64,000 nucleotides of DNA from Gillisia limnaea DSM 15749 (GTDB lineage Bacteria; Bacteroidota; Bacteroidia; Flavobacteriales; Flavobacteriaceae). Position numbers and translations under genes: made by a program. The stretch is from NCBI RefSeq assembly GCF_000243235.1, contig NZ_JH594606.1, forward strand, positions 1,745,779-1,809,778. Direction: 5' to 3'. Positions 35,749 to 44,311 of the stretch are shown here, piece by piece; positions within the stretch are counted from its first letter, which is position 1, and each line of letters begins with the position of its first letter. Below the pieces are notes generated by a model, which saw only the letters and a list, made by a program, of their open reading frames with translations, did not search any database and was not told the origin of the DNA.

Positions 35749-36408
35749 TTAAAGGGAGGATGCTATTTCCTTAATCTCATCAGATTCTATACTATTTTTT
35801 TTGTGACCTTGTTTTGCAACAATAATCATGGCTTTTGCAATTGTTTCCGGATGAATAGAGCGATATTTTTTTAAAGGCCCAAGCATCATAAAATTCAAAA
35901 TCTCAAAAGCATTTTTGGCCAGATTCTCAAAAAATCTTTTTTCCTCCCTATCTCCCGCAATAAGCGATGGCTGAAAAATATACGTGTTTTTTATATTTTG
36001 AGACAAAACAGCCTCCTCCATTTTACCTTTGATTTTGTTGTAGAACGTAGAACTATTTGCATCAGCCCCAAGCGCCGAAATCACGAGGAAGGTATTAATC
36101 CCATTCTCTTTACAAAGCTTGGCCGCGGCTACCGGAATTCCGAAATCAATTTTCCGGTAGGTATCGGTATCCGGGGTTTTGCTTTTTGTAGTTCCAATAC
36201 AGCAAAAAACCTCATCCGCTTCAAAAAGCTCTGTATATTCATCCAGCCGAAACATGTCGATGAGATGTTCTTCAATCTTTCCATCCCTAACCGCAACAGG
36301 GGATCTTGAAAAGAGTTTGACCTTTTCATAGGCTGGATTCTTTAACAATTTCTGAAGCAAAATTCCACCGGTTAATCCGGTAGCTCCTAATAAAATAGCT
36401 GTTTTCAT
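35749..36408 (-). CDS. NAD(P)-binding atypical SDR (HTATIP2-like)
   Basis: A 219-residue Rossmann-fold protein. The ATG at 36408 is chosen because it directly precedes the dinucleotide-binding strand MKTAILLGATGLTGGILLQK; an upstream in-frame ATG at 36441 would add eleven unrelated residues. DEVFCCIGTTKSKTPDTDTY is typical of the HTATIP2/YbjT-like group, followed by VISALGADANSSTFYNKIKG with the Tyr-x3-Lys pair. The substrate is unknown. It is divergent from dinB. Confidence 0.85.
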   Translation of the reverse strand: MKTAILLGATGLTGGILLQKLLKNPAYEKVKLFSRSPVAVRDGKIEEHLIDMFRLDEYTELFEADEVFCCIGTTKSKTPDTDTYRKIDFGIPVAAAKLCKENGINTFLVISALGADANSSTFYNKIKGKMEEAVLSQNIKNTYIFQPSLIAGDREEKRFFENLAKNAFEILNFMMLGPLKKYRSIHPETIAKAMIIVAKQGHKKNSIESDEIKEIASSL

Positions 36409-36565
36409 AGTTCCCCAAATCTTAACTTTGCTAAAAGCCAAAGTTTTTTACTTTCTATTCATAAAGATAGGATTTTGGGTTTGATTTTTTAAAAAAAGTT
36501 AATTCAACGAATCTTTTTGTCTTCTTCTACGACTTGACAAAACGAAGTTTCATTAAATTTACAAG

Positions 36566-37657
36566 GTGGAAAAACATACGCCCTTAAGGAAAATTATCCA
36601 TGTTGATATGGATGCTTTTTATGCCTCTGTAGAGCAGCTGGACAATCCCGAATTGCGGGGAAAAGCACTTGCGGTGGGAGGTAGTGAACAACGAGGCGTT
36701 GTTGCTGCAGCAAGTTATGAGGCGCGAAAATATGGTGTGAAAAGTGCCATGAGCAGTGTGATCGCTAAACGAAATTGCCCGGATTTAATATTTATAAAAC
36801 CTAGATTTGAGCGTTACCGGGAAATTTCAAACCAGATAAGGGCTATTTTTCTTGAATATACAGATCTGGTAGAACCACTTTCCCTTGATGAAGCTTATCT
36901 TGATGTTACTGAAAATAAAAAGGGAAATCCCAGTGCAACGCTTATTGCAAGGGAAATTCGAGAAAAAATAAAGAATAAAACAGGTTTAAATGCTTCTGCG
37001 GGAATATCGGTGAATAAATTTATTGCCAAAATTGCCAGTGATATCAATAAACCTAATGGCCAAAAAACCATTAATCCAGAGGATGTTTTAGAATTTCTTG
37101 AAAAGTTGCAAGTTAGGAAGTTTCACGGCGTAGGAAAGGTGACTGCAGAAAAGATGTACCAGCTAGGAATTTTTAACGGATTTGATTTGAAACAAAAATC
37201 CCTGGAGTTTCTCATAGAAAACTTCGGAAAAAGTGGACTCCATTACTATAATGTAGTTCGGGGTATACATCTAAGCGAAGTAAAACCAAATCGTATTAGA
37301 AAATCCCTTGGCGCAGAGAGAACATTTGACACCAACATTTCTTCAGAAATTTTTATGCTGGAGCGACTGCAAAATATTGCTGAAGAAATTGAACGCAGGC
37401 TTCAAAAAAGCAAAGTCGCCGGAAAAACGGTTACCTTAAAAATTAAATACAGTGATTTTACGCAACATACCCGCAGTAAAACCCTTCCTTATTTTATTTC
37501 TTCTAAAGATCTCGTTCTGGAGTGTGCAAAAGAGTTGCTTTTTCAGGAAAAGATGAAAGAATCTGTCCGGCTTCTGGGAATTAGCCTTTCAAATCTCAAT
37601 ACCGAAAAAAAAGAAAAGAAAGAAGAAATTGCGGTGCAGCTGAAGTTTGAGTTTTGA
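36566..37657 (+). CDS. dinB: DNA polymerase IV (Y family)
   Basis: A 363-residue error-prone translesion polymerase. The palm motif IIHVDMDAFYASVEQ gives the first catalytic aspartates, YSLDEAYLD-like PLSLDEAYLD gives the second site, and SAGISVNKFIAKIASD and FHGVGKVTAEKM (helix-hairpin-helix) follow. A GTG at 36566 is the only start that leaves room before the DMD motif. A TTGAC box at about 36534 and a TAAATTTA box at 36554-36561 would place transcription start almost at the GTG, so the message may be nearly leaderless. The C terminus (KKEEIAVQLKFEF) lacks an obvious canonical clamp-binding peptide. Confidence 0.95.
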   Translation: MEKHTPLRKIIHVDMDAFYASVEQLDNPELRGKALAVGGSEQRGVVAAASYEARKYGVKSAMSSVIAKRNCPDLIFIKPRFERYREISNQIRAIFLEYTDLVEPLSLDEAYLDVTENKKGNPSATLIAREIREKIKNKTGLNASAGISVNKFIAKIASDINKPNGQKTINPEDVLEFLEKLQVRKFHGVGKVTAEKMYQLGIFNGFDLKQKSLEFLIENFGKSGLHYYNVVRGIHLSEVKPNRIRKSLGAERTFDTNISSEIFMLERLQNIAEEIERRLQKSKVAGKTVTLKIKYSDFTQHTRSKTLPYFISSKDLVLECAKELLFQEKMKESVRLLGISLSNLNTEKKEKKEEIAVQLKFEF

Positions 37658-37676
37658 ATGTTGAAAACCATAAAAA

Positions 37677-37721
37677 AAAGCCACGAATTCACTACTAAAA
37701 AATAGCAGCTATCGTGGCTTT
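37677..37721. terminator. Bidirectional terminator between dinB and pyk
   Basis: AAAGCCACGA (37677-37686) pairs perfectly with TCGTGGCTTT (37712-37721). An A-run before the left arm gives a T-run on the minus strand, so the structure can end both convergent transcripts, though the T-tract is stronger for the pyk side. Confidence 0.8.
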
Positions 37722-37740
37722 AATTGTATAATTATTTCAG

Positions 37741-39171
37741 TTATTCTATTTCAGAAACCCTCAATGTATTCACCATTCCTTTATCTACTATTGGCATAGC
37801 AGCAAGATTTATAACGAAATCTCCGTGATCTGCAAAGCCTTTATTTTTAGCTATATTGTTGATGTCCTCGATTGTTTCATCTGTACTAACAAATTTATCG
37901 TAGAAGAAGGCTTTAACTCCCCATAGCAAACTTAATTGTGATAGTATTCTTCTGTTAGAAGTGAACACCAATATATTGGATTCCGGTCTCCAGGCAGAGA
38001 TTTGAAAGGCTGTGTAACCACTATTTGTCAAAGTACAAATAGCTTTAGCCTTGATCTCATTTGCCATTATGGCTGCGTGGTAACAAATAGATTTTGTAAT
38101 ATATCGTTTGGTTCGTATGTGTGGTGGGTCATGCGGGACCTTAATTAGCGGTGAATTTTCTACAGCATTAATGATTTGTGACATTTTTTGAATTACCTGC
38201 ACCGGATAATTCCCTACAGAAGTTTCCCCACTTAACATCACTGCATCTGCTCCATCCATTACAGAATTTGCCACATCGTTTACCTCTGCCCTGGTAGGAG
38301 TAAGGCTAGTGATCATGGTTTCCATCATTTGAGTTGCTATAATAACAGGAATTCTGGCTTTTTTGGCGATTAAAACTAATTGCTTCTGTATTAACGGCAC
38401 TTCCTGTGCAGGTATTTCCACACCCAAATCTCCGCGGGCTACCATTAATCCGTCACAATAAGCCACGATTTTTTCTATATTCTTTACCCCTTCCGGCTTT
38501 TCAATTTTTGCAATAATTGGAATTTTATGTTCGCTATGCTCTTTTATAAGATTTTGAAGTTCTATCAAATCATTTTCCTGGCGTACAAAAGAAAGCGCCA
38601 TCCAATCTACCTCAAGACTGCATGCGAAAATGGCATCTTTAATATCCTTTTCGGTCAATGCCGGAAGAGAAATATTTGTATTAGGAAGGTTTACCCCCTT
38701 TTTAGATTTTAGCGGACCTCCCTGTATAACTTTGGTAACAACTTCATCCACCAGGTTGGTACTCACAATTTCGAACATCAATTTCCCATCGTCAAGAAGA
38801 ATTCGTTCTCCTTTTTGTACATCCTGTGGGAAAGTTGCGTAATTCATATACACCCTGGAAGCATCACCCTTAAAAGGTTTTCCGGTAACAAAAGTTATTT
38901 GATCTCCCGGATTCACGATCACCTCTTCCTTCATGGTACCAACTCTCAATTTGGGACCCTGCAAATCGGCAAGAATAGCGGCACTATATCCAAATTCTTC
39001 ATTCAATTCGCGAATCATCTGAACGCGTTCCTTTACATCTTCATAGTCTGCATGAGAAAAATTCACCCGAAATACATTTACTCCGGCATCAAGCATATCT
39101 TTTAAAACAGCTTTTGTACTCGTTGCAGGTCCTAAAGTGGCTACAATTTTTGTTCTTTTATTTGCTGGCAT
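37741..39171 (-). CDS. pyk: Pyruvate kinase
   Basis: A 476-residue glycolytic enzyme that makes pyruvate and ATP from phosphoenolpyruvate. It has TKIVATLGPATSTKAVLKDM, FRVNFSHADYEDVKER, the Mg/K site region ILADLQGPKLRVG, KIEKPEGVKNIEKIVAYCDG, VARGDLGVEIP and the signature ATQMMETMITSLTPTRAEVND. Length is normal and all catalytic residues appear intact. It is the last gene of the acpP-fabF-rnc-IPExxxVDY-pyk run and overlaps the preceding gene's stop by one base. Confidence 0.98.
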   Translation of the reverse strand: MPANKRTKIVATLGPATSTKAVLKDMLDAGVNVFRVNFSHADYEDVKERVQMIRELNEEFGYSAAILADLQGPKLRVGTMKEEVIVNPGDQITFVTGKPFKGDASRVYMNYATFPQDVQKGERILLDDGKLMFEIVSTNLVDEVVTKVIQGGPLKSKKGVNLPNTNISLPALTEKDIKDAIFACSLEVDWMALSFVRQENDLIELQNLIKEHSEHKIPIIAKIEKPEGVKNIEKIVAYCDGLMVARGDLGVEIPAQEVPLIQKQLVLIAKKARIPVIIATQMMETMITSLTPTRAEVNDVANSVMDGADAVMLSGETSVGNYPVQVIQKMSQIINAVENSPLIKVPHDPPHIRTKRYITKSICYHAAIMANEIKAKAICTLTNSGYTAFQISAWRPESNILVFTSNRRILSQLSLLWGVKAFFYDKFVSTDETIEDINNIAKNKGFADHGDFVINLAAMPIVDKGMVNTLRVSEIE

Positions 39172-39656
39172 TATTCTAAAATTAAATTATTTTTTGATTT
39201 AAGTTGATTTGCATCAACTGCATAAATAGTGATCACGTTTGGTATAAAAGCGATCCTATTAATAAGTTTTTGAAGTTGTTCCGGCTCTATATCTTCTTCA
39301 ACCTTTAAGAAAAAATCCACTTCTTTAAATTCCGGGATTAAATAGGTGAGTTGAGGAGTGCCTTCATCTTCATTAAAAAGTGATCCTGAACTAAGAACCT
39401 TTTTCAGCGGCCCTTTATATTTATTTTTTATAAGATAATAATTCCTGTATTTCACAGGTTCTTTGAAAATGTAAAGCGGATAATTGGCCAGTACAGAACC
39501 ATGGTTAAAATCCAGATCGAGACGGGATCGCCGCATATTGATCTCTAAGTGCTTATTTAACAAATAAGCCATTTTGAATTCTTCTAAAGAACTATGAATT
39601 GCAAGAAGTTGATAATCCTCTTCATCATCATCCAGTATCAACTTGTGGGATAGCAT
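39171..39656 (-). CDS. IPExxxVDY family protein
   Basis: A 161-residue protein of unknown function restricted to Bacteroidetes. The signature region is LIPEFKEVDFFLKVEED, which gives the family its name (here IPExxxVDF). The N-terminal region (EEDYQLLAIHSSLEEFKMAY) and the adjacency to pyk and rnc are conserved in Flavobacteria. No membrane segment or signal peptide is present. No function can be assigned. Confidence 0.88.
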   Translation of the reverse strand: MLSHKLILDDDEEDYQLLAIHSSLEEFKMAYLLNKHLEINMRRSRLDLDFNHGSVLANYPLYIFKEPVKYRNYYLIKNKYKGPLKKVLSSGSLFNEDEGTPQLTYLIPEFKEVDFFLKVEEDIEPEQLQKLINRIAFIPNVITIYAVDANQLKSKNNLILE

Positions 39657-39766
39657 ATCTTTACACTTAAATGATAAAGATATAATAAGAATGCCAATTT
39701 AGCAGATTTTTAGCCTGTTTTTTGGGTTATTTTCACGAAAACGTTATAGTAAATTAGCATGTAGTT

Positions 39767-40501
39767 CTAATTCTCTATCTTATTTTGAAGGGCATAATAA
39801 GCCCGTTTTGAAGCTTTTTCTTCTGCCTTTTTTTTAGAAGTAGCCCTTGCTTTTGCAACCACCGTTTCATCGATTCTAAGCTTTACAGCAAAATGCTTGA
39901 TCTCGTCGTTACCGGTATCTTCATAAACCTCATAATTAAAGGTCTTTTTGGTTTTCTGGCACCATTCTATCAATAAACTTTTATAACTTATTACCTTTCC
40001 TTCCAGCTGTTCAATGTCTACATATGGATTGATCACGCGATCGTAAATAAAGCGCTTGCAGTACTTGTATCCTCTGTCCCAATAAATAGCCCCTATAAGT
40101 GCTTCAAATAAATTCCCGTGAATATTGGCTCCAAATTGTTCCTTTGGAATGTTGGTTTGTACAAGACCTATAAGGTTCAGGTCTTTTCCAAGCTCATTTA
40201 AGTGCTTCCTGCTCACAACCTTAGAACGCATTTTTGTAAGATACCCCTCATTACCGCCAGGCACCGTTTTAAAAAGATACCCTGCGATTACAGCACCCAA
40301 CATGGCATCGCCCAGAAATTCCAGCCTTTCAAAGTTGATGGCATTTCCTTCCTTATCCCTTTGGTTAAGGGATCTATGCGTAAAGGCTTTTTGATAAATA
40401 ACAATATCCTTGGGTTTAAAACCCAGGATTTTTTGTACTGATATAAAAAAATTCCCGCCTTTAGAAGAACGGGAATTTAATATGTTACGAATAACGCTCA
40501 T
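39767..40501 (-). CDS. rnc: Ribonuclease III
   Basis: A 244-residue double-strand RNA endonuclease used in rRNA and mRNA processing. The catalytic signature is FERLEFLGDAMLGAVIAGYL, with a second acidic site in FEALIGAIYWDRGY. A double-stranded-RNA-binding domain ends the protein (SYKSLLIEWCQKTKKTFNYE, ARATSKKKAEEKASKRAYYA). It follows fabF with an 8-bp gap, the usual order in Flavobacteria. Confidence 0.96.
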   Translation of the reverse strand: MSVIRNILNSRSSKGGNFFISVQKILGFKPKDIVIYQKAFTHRSLNQRDKEGNAINFERLEFLGDAMLGAVIAGYLFKTVPGGNEGYLTKMRSKVVSRKHLNELGKDLNLIGLVQTNIPKEQFGANIHGNLFEALIGAIYWDRGYKYCKRFIYDRVINPYVDIEQLEGKVISYKSLLIEWCQKTKKTFNYEVYEDTGNDEIKHFAVKLRIDETVVAKARATSKKKAEEKASKRAYYALQNKIEN

Positions 40502-40509
40502 GTGATTGA

Positions 40510-41763
40510 TTATTCATCAAATTTTTTAAAAAGAACACAGGCATTGTGACCTCCAAACCCAAATGTATTGCTCATAACCACGTTAACATCACGTTTTTGC
40601 GCTTTGTTCAATGTTAAATTTAAAGCAGGGTCAATATTACTATCTGGATTTTCATGATTGATTGTAGGCGGCACAATTCCGTGTGTGATGGAAAGGATAG
40701 AAGAAATTGCTTCTATAGCTCCAGCGGCACCCAACAAATGTCCGGTCATGGATTTGGTAGAATTGATATTAATATTTTTAGCATGCGCTCCAAACACCTG
40801 GGATATGGCCTTAAGTTCTGCCACGTCTCCTAATGGGGTTGAAGTTCCATGTGTATTAATAGCGTCTACATCCTCCGGAACCATTTTTGCATTTTGCAAA
40901 CAGTTTTTCATCACAGCAATTACACCAATTCCATCAGGATGTGGGGCAGTCATGTGATAAGCATCTGATGACAATCCACCTCCAACAAATTCAGCATAAA
41001 TTTTTGCTCCCCGGGCCTTTGCATGCTCATACTCTTCCAGAATCAAAGCTCCTGCCCCTTCCCCTAAAACGAAACCATCTCTGGTTGCATCAAAAGGTCT
41101 TGAAGCCGTTTCGGGACTTTCATTTCTGGTAGATAAAGCGTGCATGGCATTGAATCCGCCCATTCCTGCTTTGGTCACTGCCGCTTCAGATCCGCCGGAA
41201 ACAATGATATCACCGTATCCCAAGCGAATATAATTTAAGGCATCGAACATTGCATTTGCGGCCGAGGCACATGCTGAAACTGTAGTATAATTAGGTCCCA
41301 TAAAACCGTGACGTATGGAGATATTACCCGGGGCAATATCTGCGATCATCTTAGGAATAAAAAACGGATTAAAACGAGGCGTTCCATCGCCGGTGGCAAA
41401 ATTAATAACCTCGTCCTGAAAAGTTTCCAATCCCCCAATTCCTGCACCCCATATAACCCCAACCCGATGTTTGTCTATACCATTCAGTTCAATTCCAGAA
41501 TCTTTAATAGCTTCATCAGAGGCTACTATGGCATATTGTGCAAACCTGTCGAGTTTTCTGGCTTCTTTGCGATCAAAAAAATCAAGGGCGTCAAAATTTT
41601 TAAGTTCACAAGCGAATTTAGTTTTGAATTTTTCGGCATCAAAATACGTAATGGGTGCAGAACCGCTTTTTCCGGCGATTAAGGCATTCCAATATGCTTC
41701 AACATTGTTACCTATAGGCGTTAAGGCCCCTAAACCTGTAACTACAACTCGCTTTAACTCCAT
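40510..41763 (-). CDS. fabF: Beta-ketoacyl-ACP synthase II
   Basis: A 417-residue condensing enzyme of fatty-acid elongation. The catalytic triad is visible as the cysteine in TVSACASAANAMFDAL, the histidine in INTHGTSTPLGD and the histidine in KSMTGHLLGAAGAIEAI. The N terminus RVVVTGLGALTPIGNNVE and the C-terminal MSNTFGFGGHNACVLF are standard. It is 6 bp downstream of acpP, which carries its acyl substrates. Confidence 0.98.
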   Translation of the reverse strand: MELKRVVVTGLGALTPIGNNVEAYWNALIAGKSGSAPITYFDAEKFKTKFACELKNFDALDFFDRKEARKLDRFAQYAIVASDEAIKDSGIELNGIDKHRVGVIWGAGIGGLETFQDEVINFATGDGTPRFNPFFIPKMIADIAPGNISIRHGFMGPNYTTVSACASAANAMFDALNYIRLGYGDIIVSGGSEAAVTKAGMGGFNAMHALSTRNESPETASRPFDATRDGFVLGEGAGALILEEYEHAKARGAKIYAEFVGGGLSSDAYHMTAPHPDGIGVIAVMKNCLQNAKMVPEDVDAINTHGTSTPLGDVAELKAISQVFGAHAKNININSTKSMTGHLLGAAGAIEAISSILSITHGIVPPTINHENPDSNIDPALNLTLNKAQKRDVNVVMSNTFGFGGHNACVLFKKFDE

Positions 41764-41769
41764 AAAGAA

Positions 41770-42006
41770 CTATCCTTTTGCGTTTTCGATATAAGAAATT
41801 GCCTGGCCTACGGTAGCAATGTTTTCTGCCTGGTCGTCTGGAATCTGGATATCAAATTCTTTCTCAAACTCCATGATCAATTCCACAGTGTCTAACGAAT
41901 CGGCGCCCAAGTCGTTGGTGAAGCTGGCTTCATTTACCACTTCATTCTCGTCAACTCCCAATTTGTCAACGATAATCGCTTTTACTCTTGATGCAATGTC
42001 TGACAT
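41770..42006 (-). CDS. acpP: Acyl carrier protein
   Basis: A 78-residue acidic carrier. The serine that receives 4'-phosphopantetheine is in [16 protein letters not shown]. Length and the [18 protein letters not shown] tail are typical. It heads the acpP-fabF-rnc run and has its own promoter candidate upstream. Confidence 0.98.
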   Translation of the reverse strand: MSDIASRVKAIIVDKLGVDENEVVNEASFTNDLGADSLDTVELIMEFEKEFDIQIPDDQAENIATVGQAISYIENAKG

Positions 42007-42035
42007 AATATTCTATTTTAATTTTGATTAGACGG

Positions 42036-42043
42036 CAAAAATA
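42036..42043 (-). promoter_or_regulatory. Candidate -7 box of the acpP promoter
   Basis: On the minus strand the sequence is TATTTTTG, an exact fit to the Bacteroidetes -7 consensus TAnnTTTG. It lies 30 bp before the acpP start. A -33 TTTG was not found at the expected distance. Confidence 0.4.
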
Positions 42044-42153
42044 AAAAACTTTATTTTAAAACCGGTTTTTAGTTTAAAAATGTGGTGGTAATTTACGGAA
42101 ATTTCATTTAAAGCCTTTATTTTTACCATCTTTAATTATTAACAGACTCCTTT

Positions 42154-42756
42154 TTGAACACTCTAAAACCCATATCACCCAAAAAAATAGTCATCTTTGC
42201 TTCCGGATCCGGAACCAATGCAGAAAATATTATCCATTATTTTGAAAACTCGGAACTGGCAAGAGTGGTTGCCGTATTTTCAAATAAACCCTCGGCTAAA
42301 GTTTTGGTTCGCGCCCATAATTTAAAAATCAAGTCGCTTTGTTTTGACAGGGAATCCTTTTACAAAACCAATGAAGTATTGAATATTTTGAAGGATATTA
42401 ATCCTGATCTTATTGTACTTGCCGGATTTTTATGGCTCTTTCCATCTAAAACCCTGCAGGCCTTTCCCGCTAAAGTTATAAATCTTCATCCTGCTTTGCT
42501 TCCCAACTTTGGTGGTGCCGGAATGTATGGAGACCGTGTACATTCTGCGGTGATCGATCAAAAACACCAGAAAACAGGAATTACCATACATTATGTAAAT
42601 GAAAAATACGATGAAGGCCAAACCATATTTCAAACTTCCATTCCGGTTGCTCCAAATGATACTCCTACAAGTTTAGCCGAAAAGATCCACGAGTTGGAAT
42701 ACCGGCATTTCCCTGAAATAATTAAAAATCTTCTAGAAAATAAAGCTGTTGACTAA
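42154..42756 (+). CDS. purN: Phosphoribosylglycinamide formyltransferase
   Basis: A 200-residue purine-synthesis enzyme that formylates GAR with 10-formyl-THF. It has IVIFASGSGTNAENIIHYF, LAGFLWLFPSK, the catalytic NLHPALLPNFGGAGMYGD histidine region and the ITIHYVNEKYDEGQTI aspartate. The start is a TTG at 42154; there is no ATG before the conserved first strand. It is divergent from acpP and overlaps rnhA by 8 nt. Confidence 0.95.
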   Translation: MNTLKPISPKKIVIFASGSGTNAENIIHYFENSELARVVAVFSNKPSAKVLVRAHNLKIKSLCFDRESFYKTNEVLNILKDINPDLIVLAGFLWLFPSKTLQAFPAKVINLHPALLPNFGGAGMYGDRVHSAVIDQKHQKTGITIHYVNEKYDEGQTIFQTSIPVAPNDTPTSLAEKIHELEYRHFPEIIKNLLENKAVD

Positions 42757-43216
42757 GCCAGACGTTCACATTTATACCGATGGCGCCGCCAGGGGAAATC
42801 CCGGACCCGGTGGCTATGGAATAGTCATGGAATGGGTAGGCAAACCTTATAAAAAAGAGTTTGCACAGGGTTTTAAGCACACCACCAATAACCGGATGGA
42901 ATTACTTGCAGTAACAGAAGCCTTAAAAAAACTGAAAAATCCCGGTACTTCGGTGTTGGTTTTTACAGATTCGAAATACGTAGCAGATTCAGTAAAAAAA
43001 GGCTGGGTTTTTAATTGGGAAAAAAAAGGGTTTAAAGACCGAAAGAATTCAGATTTATGGAAGGATTTTTTAATCGAATTCAGAAAACATAAGGTTGATT
43101 TTAAATGGATTAAAGGTCACAACAATCATTCTCAAAATGAACGCTGCGATGCGCTCGCAGTAGAAGCAATTAAAAAATCCCGTCTACTTATTGACAACGG
43201 ATTTAGAGAGGACTAA
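42749..43216 (+). CDS. rnhA: Ribonuclease HI
   Basis: A 155-residue nuclease that cuts RNA in RNA-DNA hybrids. The four catalytic acidic residues are seen in VHIYTDGAARGNPGPGGYGI, NNRMELLAV, VFTDSKYVADS and QNERCDALA. The start is a TTG at 42749 inside the last codons of purN, so translation is probably coupled. No hybrid-binding N-terminal domain is present, as in E. coli RnhA. Confidence 0.95.
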   Translation: MTKPDVHIYTDGAARGNPGPGGYGIVMEWVGKPYKKEFAQGFKHTTNNRMELLAVTEALKKLKNPGTSVLVFTDSKYVADSVKKGWVFNWEKKGFKDRKNSDLWKDFLIEFRKHKVDFKWIKGHNNHSQNERCDALAVEAIKKSRLLIDNGFRED

Positions 43217-43278
43217 AACGAGCTTTTTTGATTTAGTTAAATTTTTAAAATCACCCAAAGGTCTTGAAAAACAAACCG

Positions 43279-43286
43279 TACCTTTG
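43279..43286 (+). promoter_or_regulatory. Candidate -7 box of the PfkB-kinase promoter
   Basis: TACCTTTG fits TAnnTTTG exactly and lies 24 bp before the ATG at 43310, leaving a short leader. A TTG occurs at 43264, which is closer than the usual spacing, so only the -7 box is supported. Confidence 0.4.
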
Positions 43287-43309
43287 CGCCACAAATTTGA
43301 AACCATATT

Positions 43310-44248
43310 ATGAGTAAATTATTGATAGTAGGCACAGTAGCCTTCGATGCAATTGAAACCCCATTTGGCAAAACCGATAAAATTCTTGGAGGTGCTGCAA
43401 CTTATATTGGCCTCTCTTCTGCCCAATTTGAAATAGACAACGCTATAGTATCCATTGTTGGAGACGATTTCCCAAACACTCATCTTGAATTATTAACCAA
43501 CAAAGGGGTTAATATAGATGGGATCGAAATAGTAAAAGGAGGGAAAACTTTTTTCTGGAGCGGAAAATACCATAATGATCTTAATAGCCGTGATACCCTG
43601 GAAACTCAATTAAATGTACTGGCAGATTTCAACCCCGTTGTTCCGGCTGTATATCAAGATGCGGAAATGATCATGCTTGGGAATTTACATCCCTTGGTTC
43701 AGCTTAGTGTACTGGAACAGGTGAAAAACCCAAAGCTGGTGGTGCTGGACACGATGAATTTTTGGATGGATAACGCCTGGGACGATCTTTTAAAAGTTAT
43801 CAAAAAAGTGGATGTGATCACTATCAATGATGAAGAAGCAAGACAACTTACCGGAGAACATTCCCTGGTAAAAGCGGCCCGGAAAATTGAGGAAATGGGA
43901 CCTGATTATGTGGTTATAAAAAAAGGGGAACACGGTGCCCTTCTTTTCCATGAAGAACAAATTTTCTTTGCTCCTGCACTGCCGCTGGAAGAAGTTTTTG
44001 ATCCTACCGGAGCTGGCGATACTTTTGCCGGAGGATTTATTGGCCACCTGGTAAAAACAGGAGATATTTCGTTTGAAAATATGAAAAATGCAGTTATTTA
44101 TGGGTCTACCCTTGCCTCTTTCTGCGTAGAAAAATTCGGGACAGAACGAATGGAAACCCTCACCAAGCAAGAGATTCAGCTGCGCCTAAGAGAATTTGAA
44201 AACTTAACCCAATTTGATATAGAATTAACACCAAAAAAAGTCCGGTAA
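43310..44248 (+). CDS. PfkB-family sugar kinase
   Basis: A 312-residue ribokinase-fold enzyme. The N-terminal glycine motif is GGAATYIGLSSAQF, and the anion-hole and catalytic base lie in FDPTGAGDTFAGGFIGHL near the C terminus. Members phosphorylate sugars or nucleosides with ATP. It directly precedes purF, with a terminator overlapping its stop, and the same neighbour pair is common in Flavobacteria. The substrate (adenosine-, ribose- or fructose-like) cannot be decided. Confidence 0.9.
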   Translation: MSKLLIVGTVAFDAIETPFGKTDKILGGAATYIGLSSAQFEIDNAIVSIVGDDFPNTHLELLTNKGVNIDGIEIVKGGKTFFWSGKYHNDLNSRDTLETQLNVLADFNPVVPAVYQDAEMIMLGNLHPLVQLSVLEQVKNPKLVVLDTMNFWMDNAWDDLLKVIKKVDVITINDEEARQLTGEHSLVKAARKIEEMGPDYVVIKKGEHGALLFHEEQIFFAPALPLEEVFDPTGAGDTFAGGFIGHLVKTGDISFENMKNAVIYGSTLASFCVEKFGTERMETLTKQEIQLRLREFENLTQFDIELTPKKVR

Positions 44249-44264
44249 TTATTGGACTTTTTTT
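44233..44264 (+). terminator. Intrinsic terminator after the PfkB kinase
   Basis: AAAAAAAGTCC (44233-44243) and GGACTTTTTTT (44254-44264) form an 11-bp stem ending in a T-run. The TAA stop of the kinase lies in the loop. It is symmetrical enough to act on both strands. Confidence 0.75.
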
Positions 44265-44311
44265 GTGACTAAGTATACCATTAACCCACTTGAATCCGAA
44301 AGGAATTTACT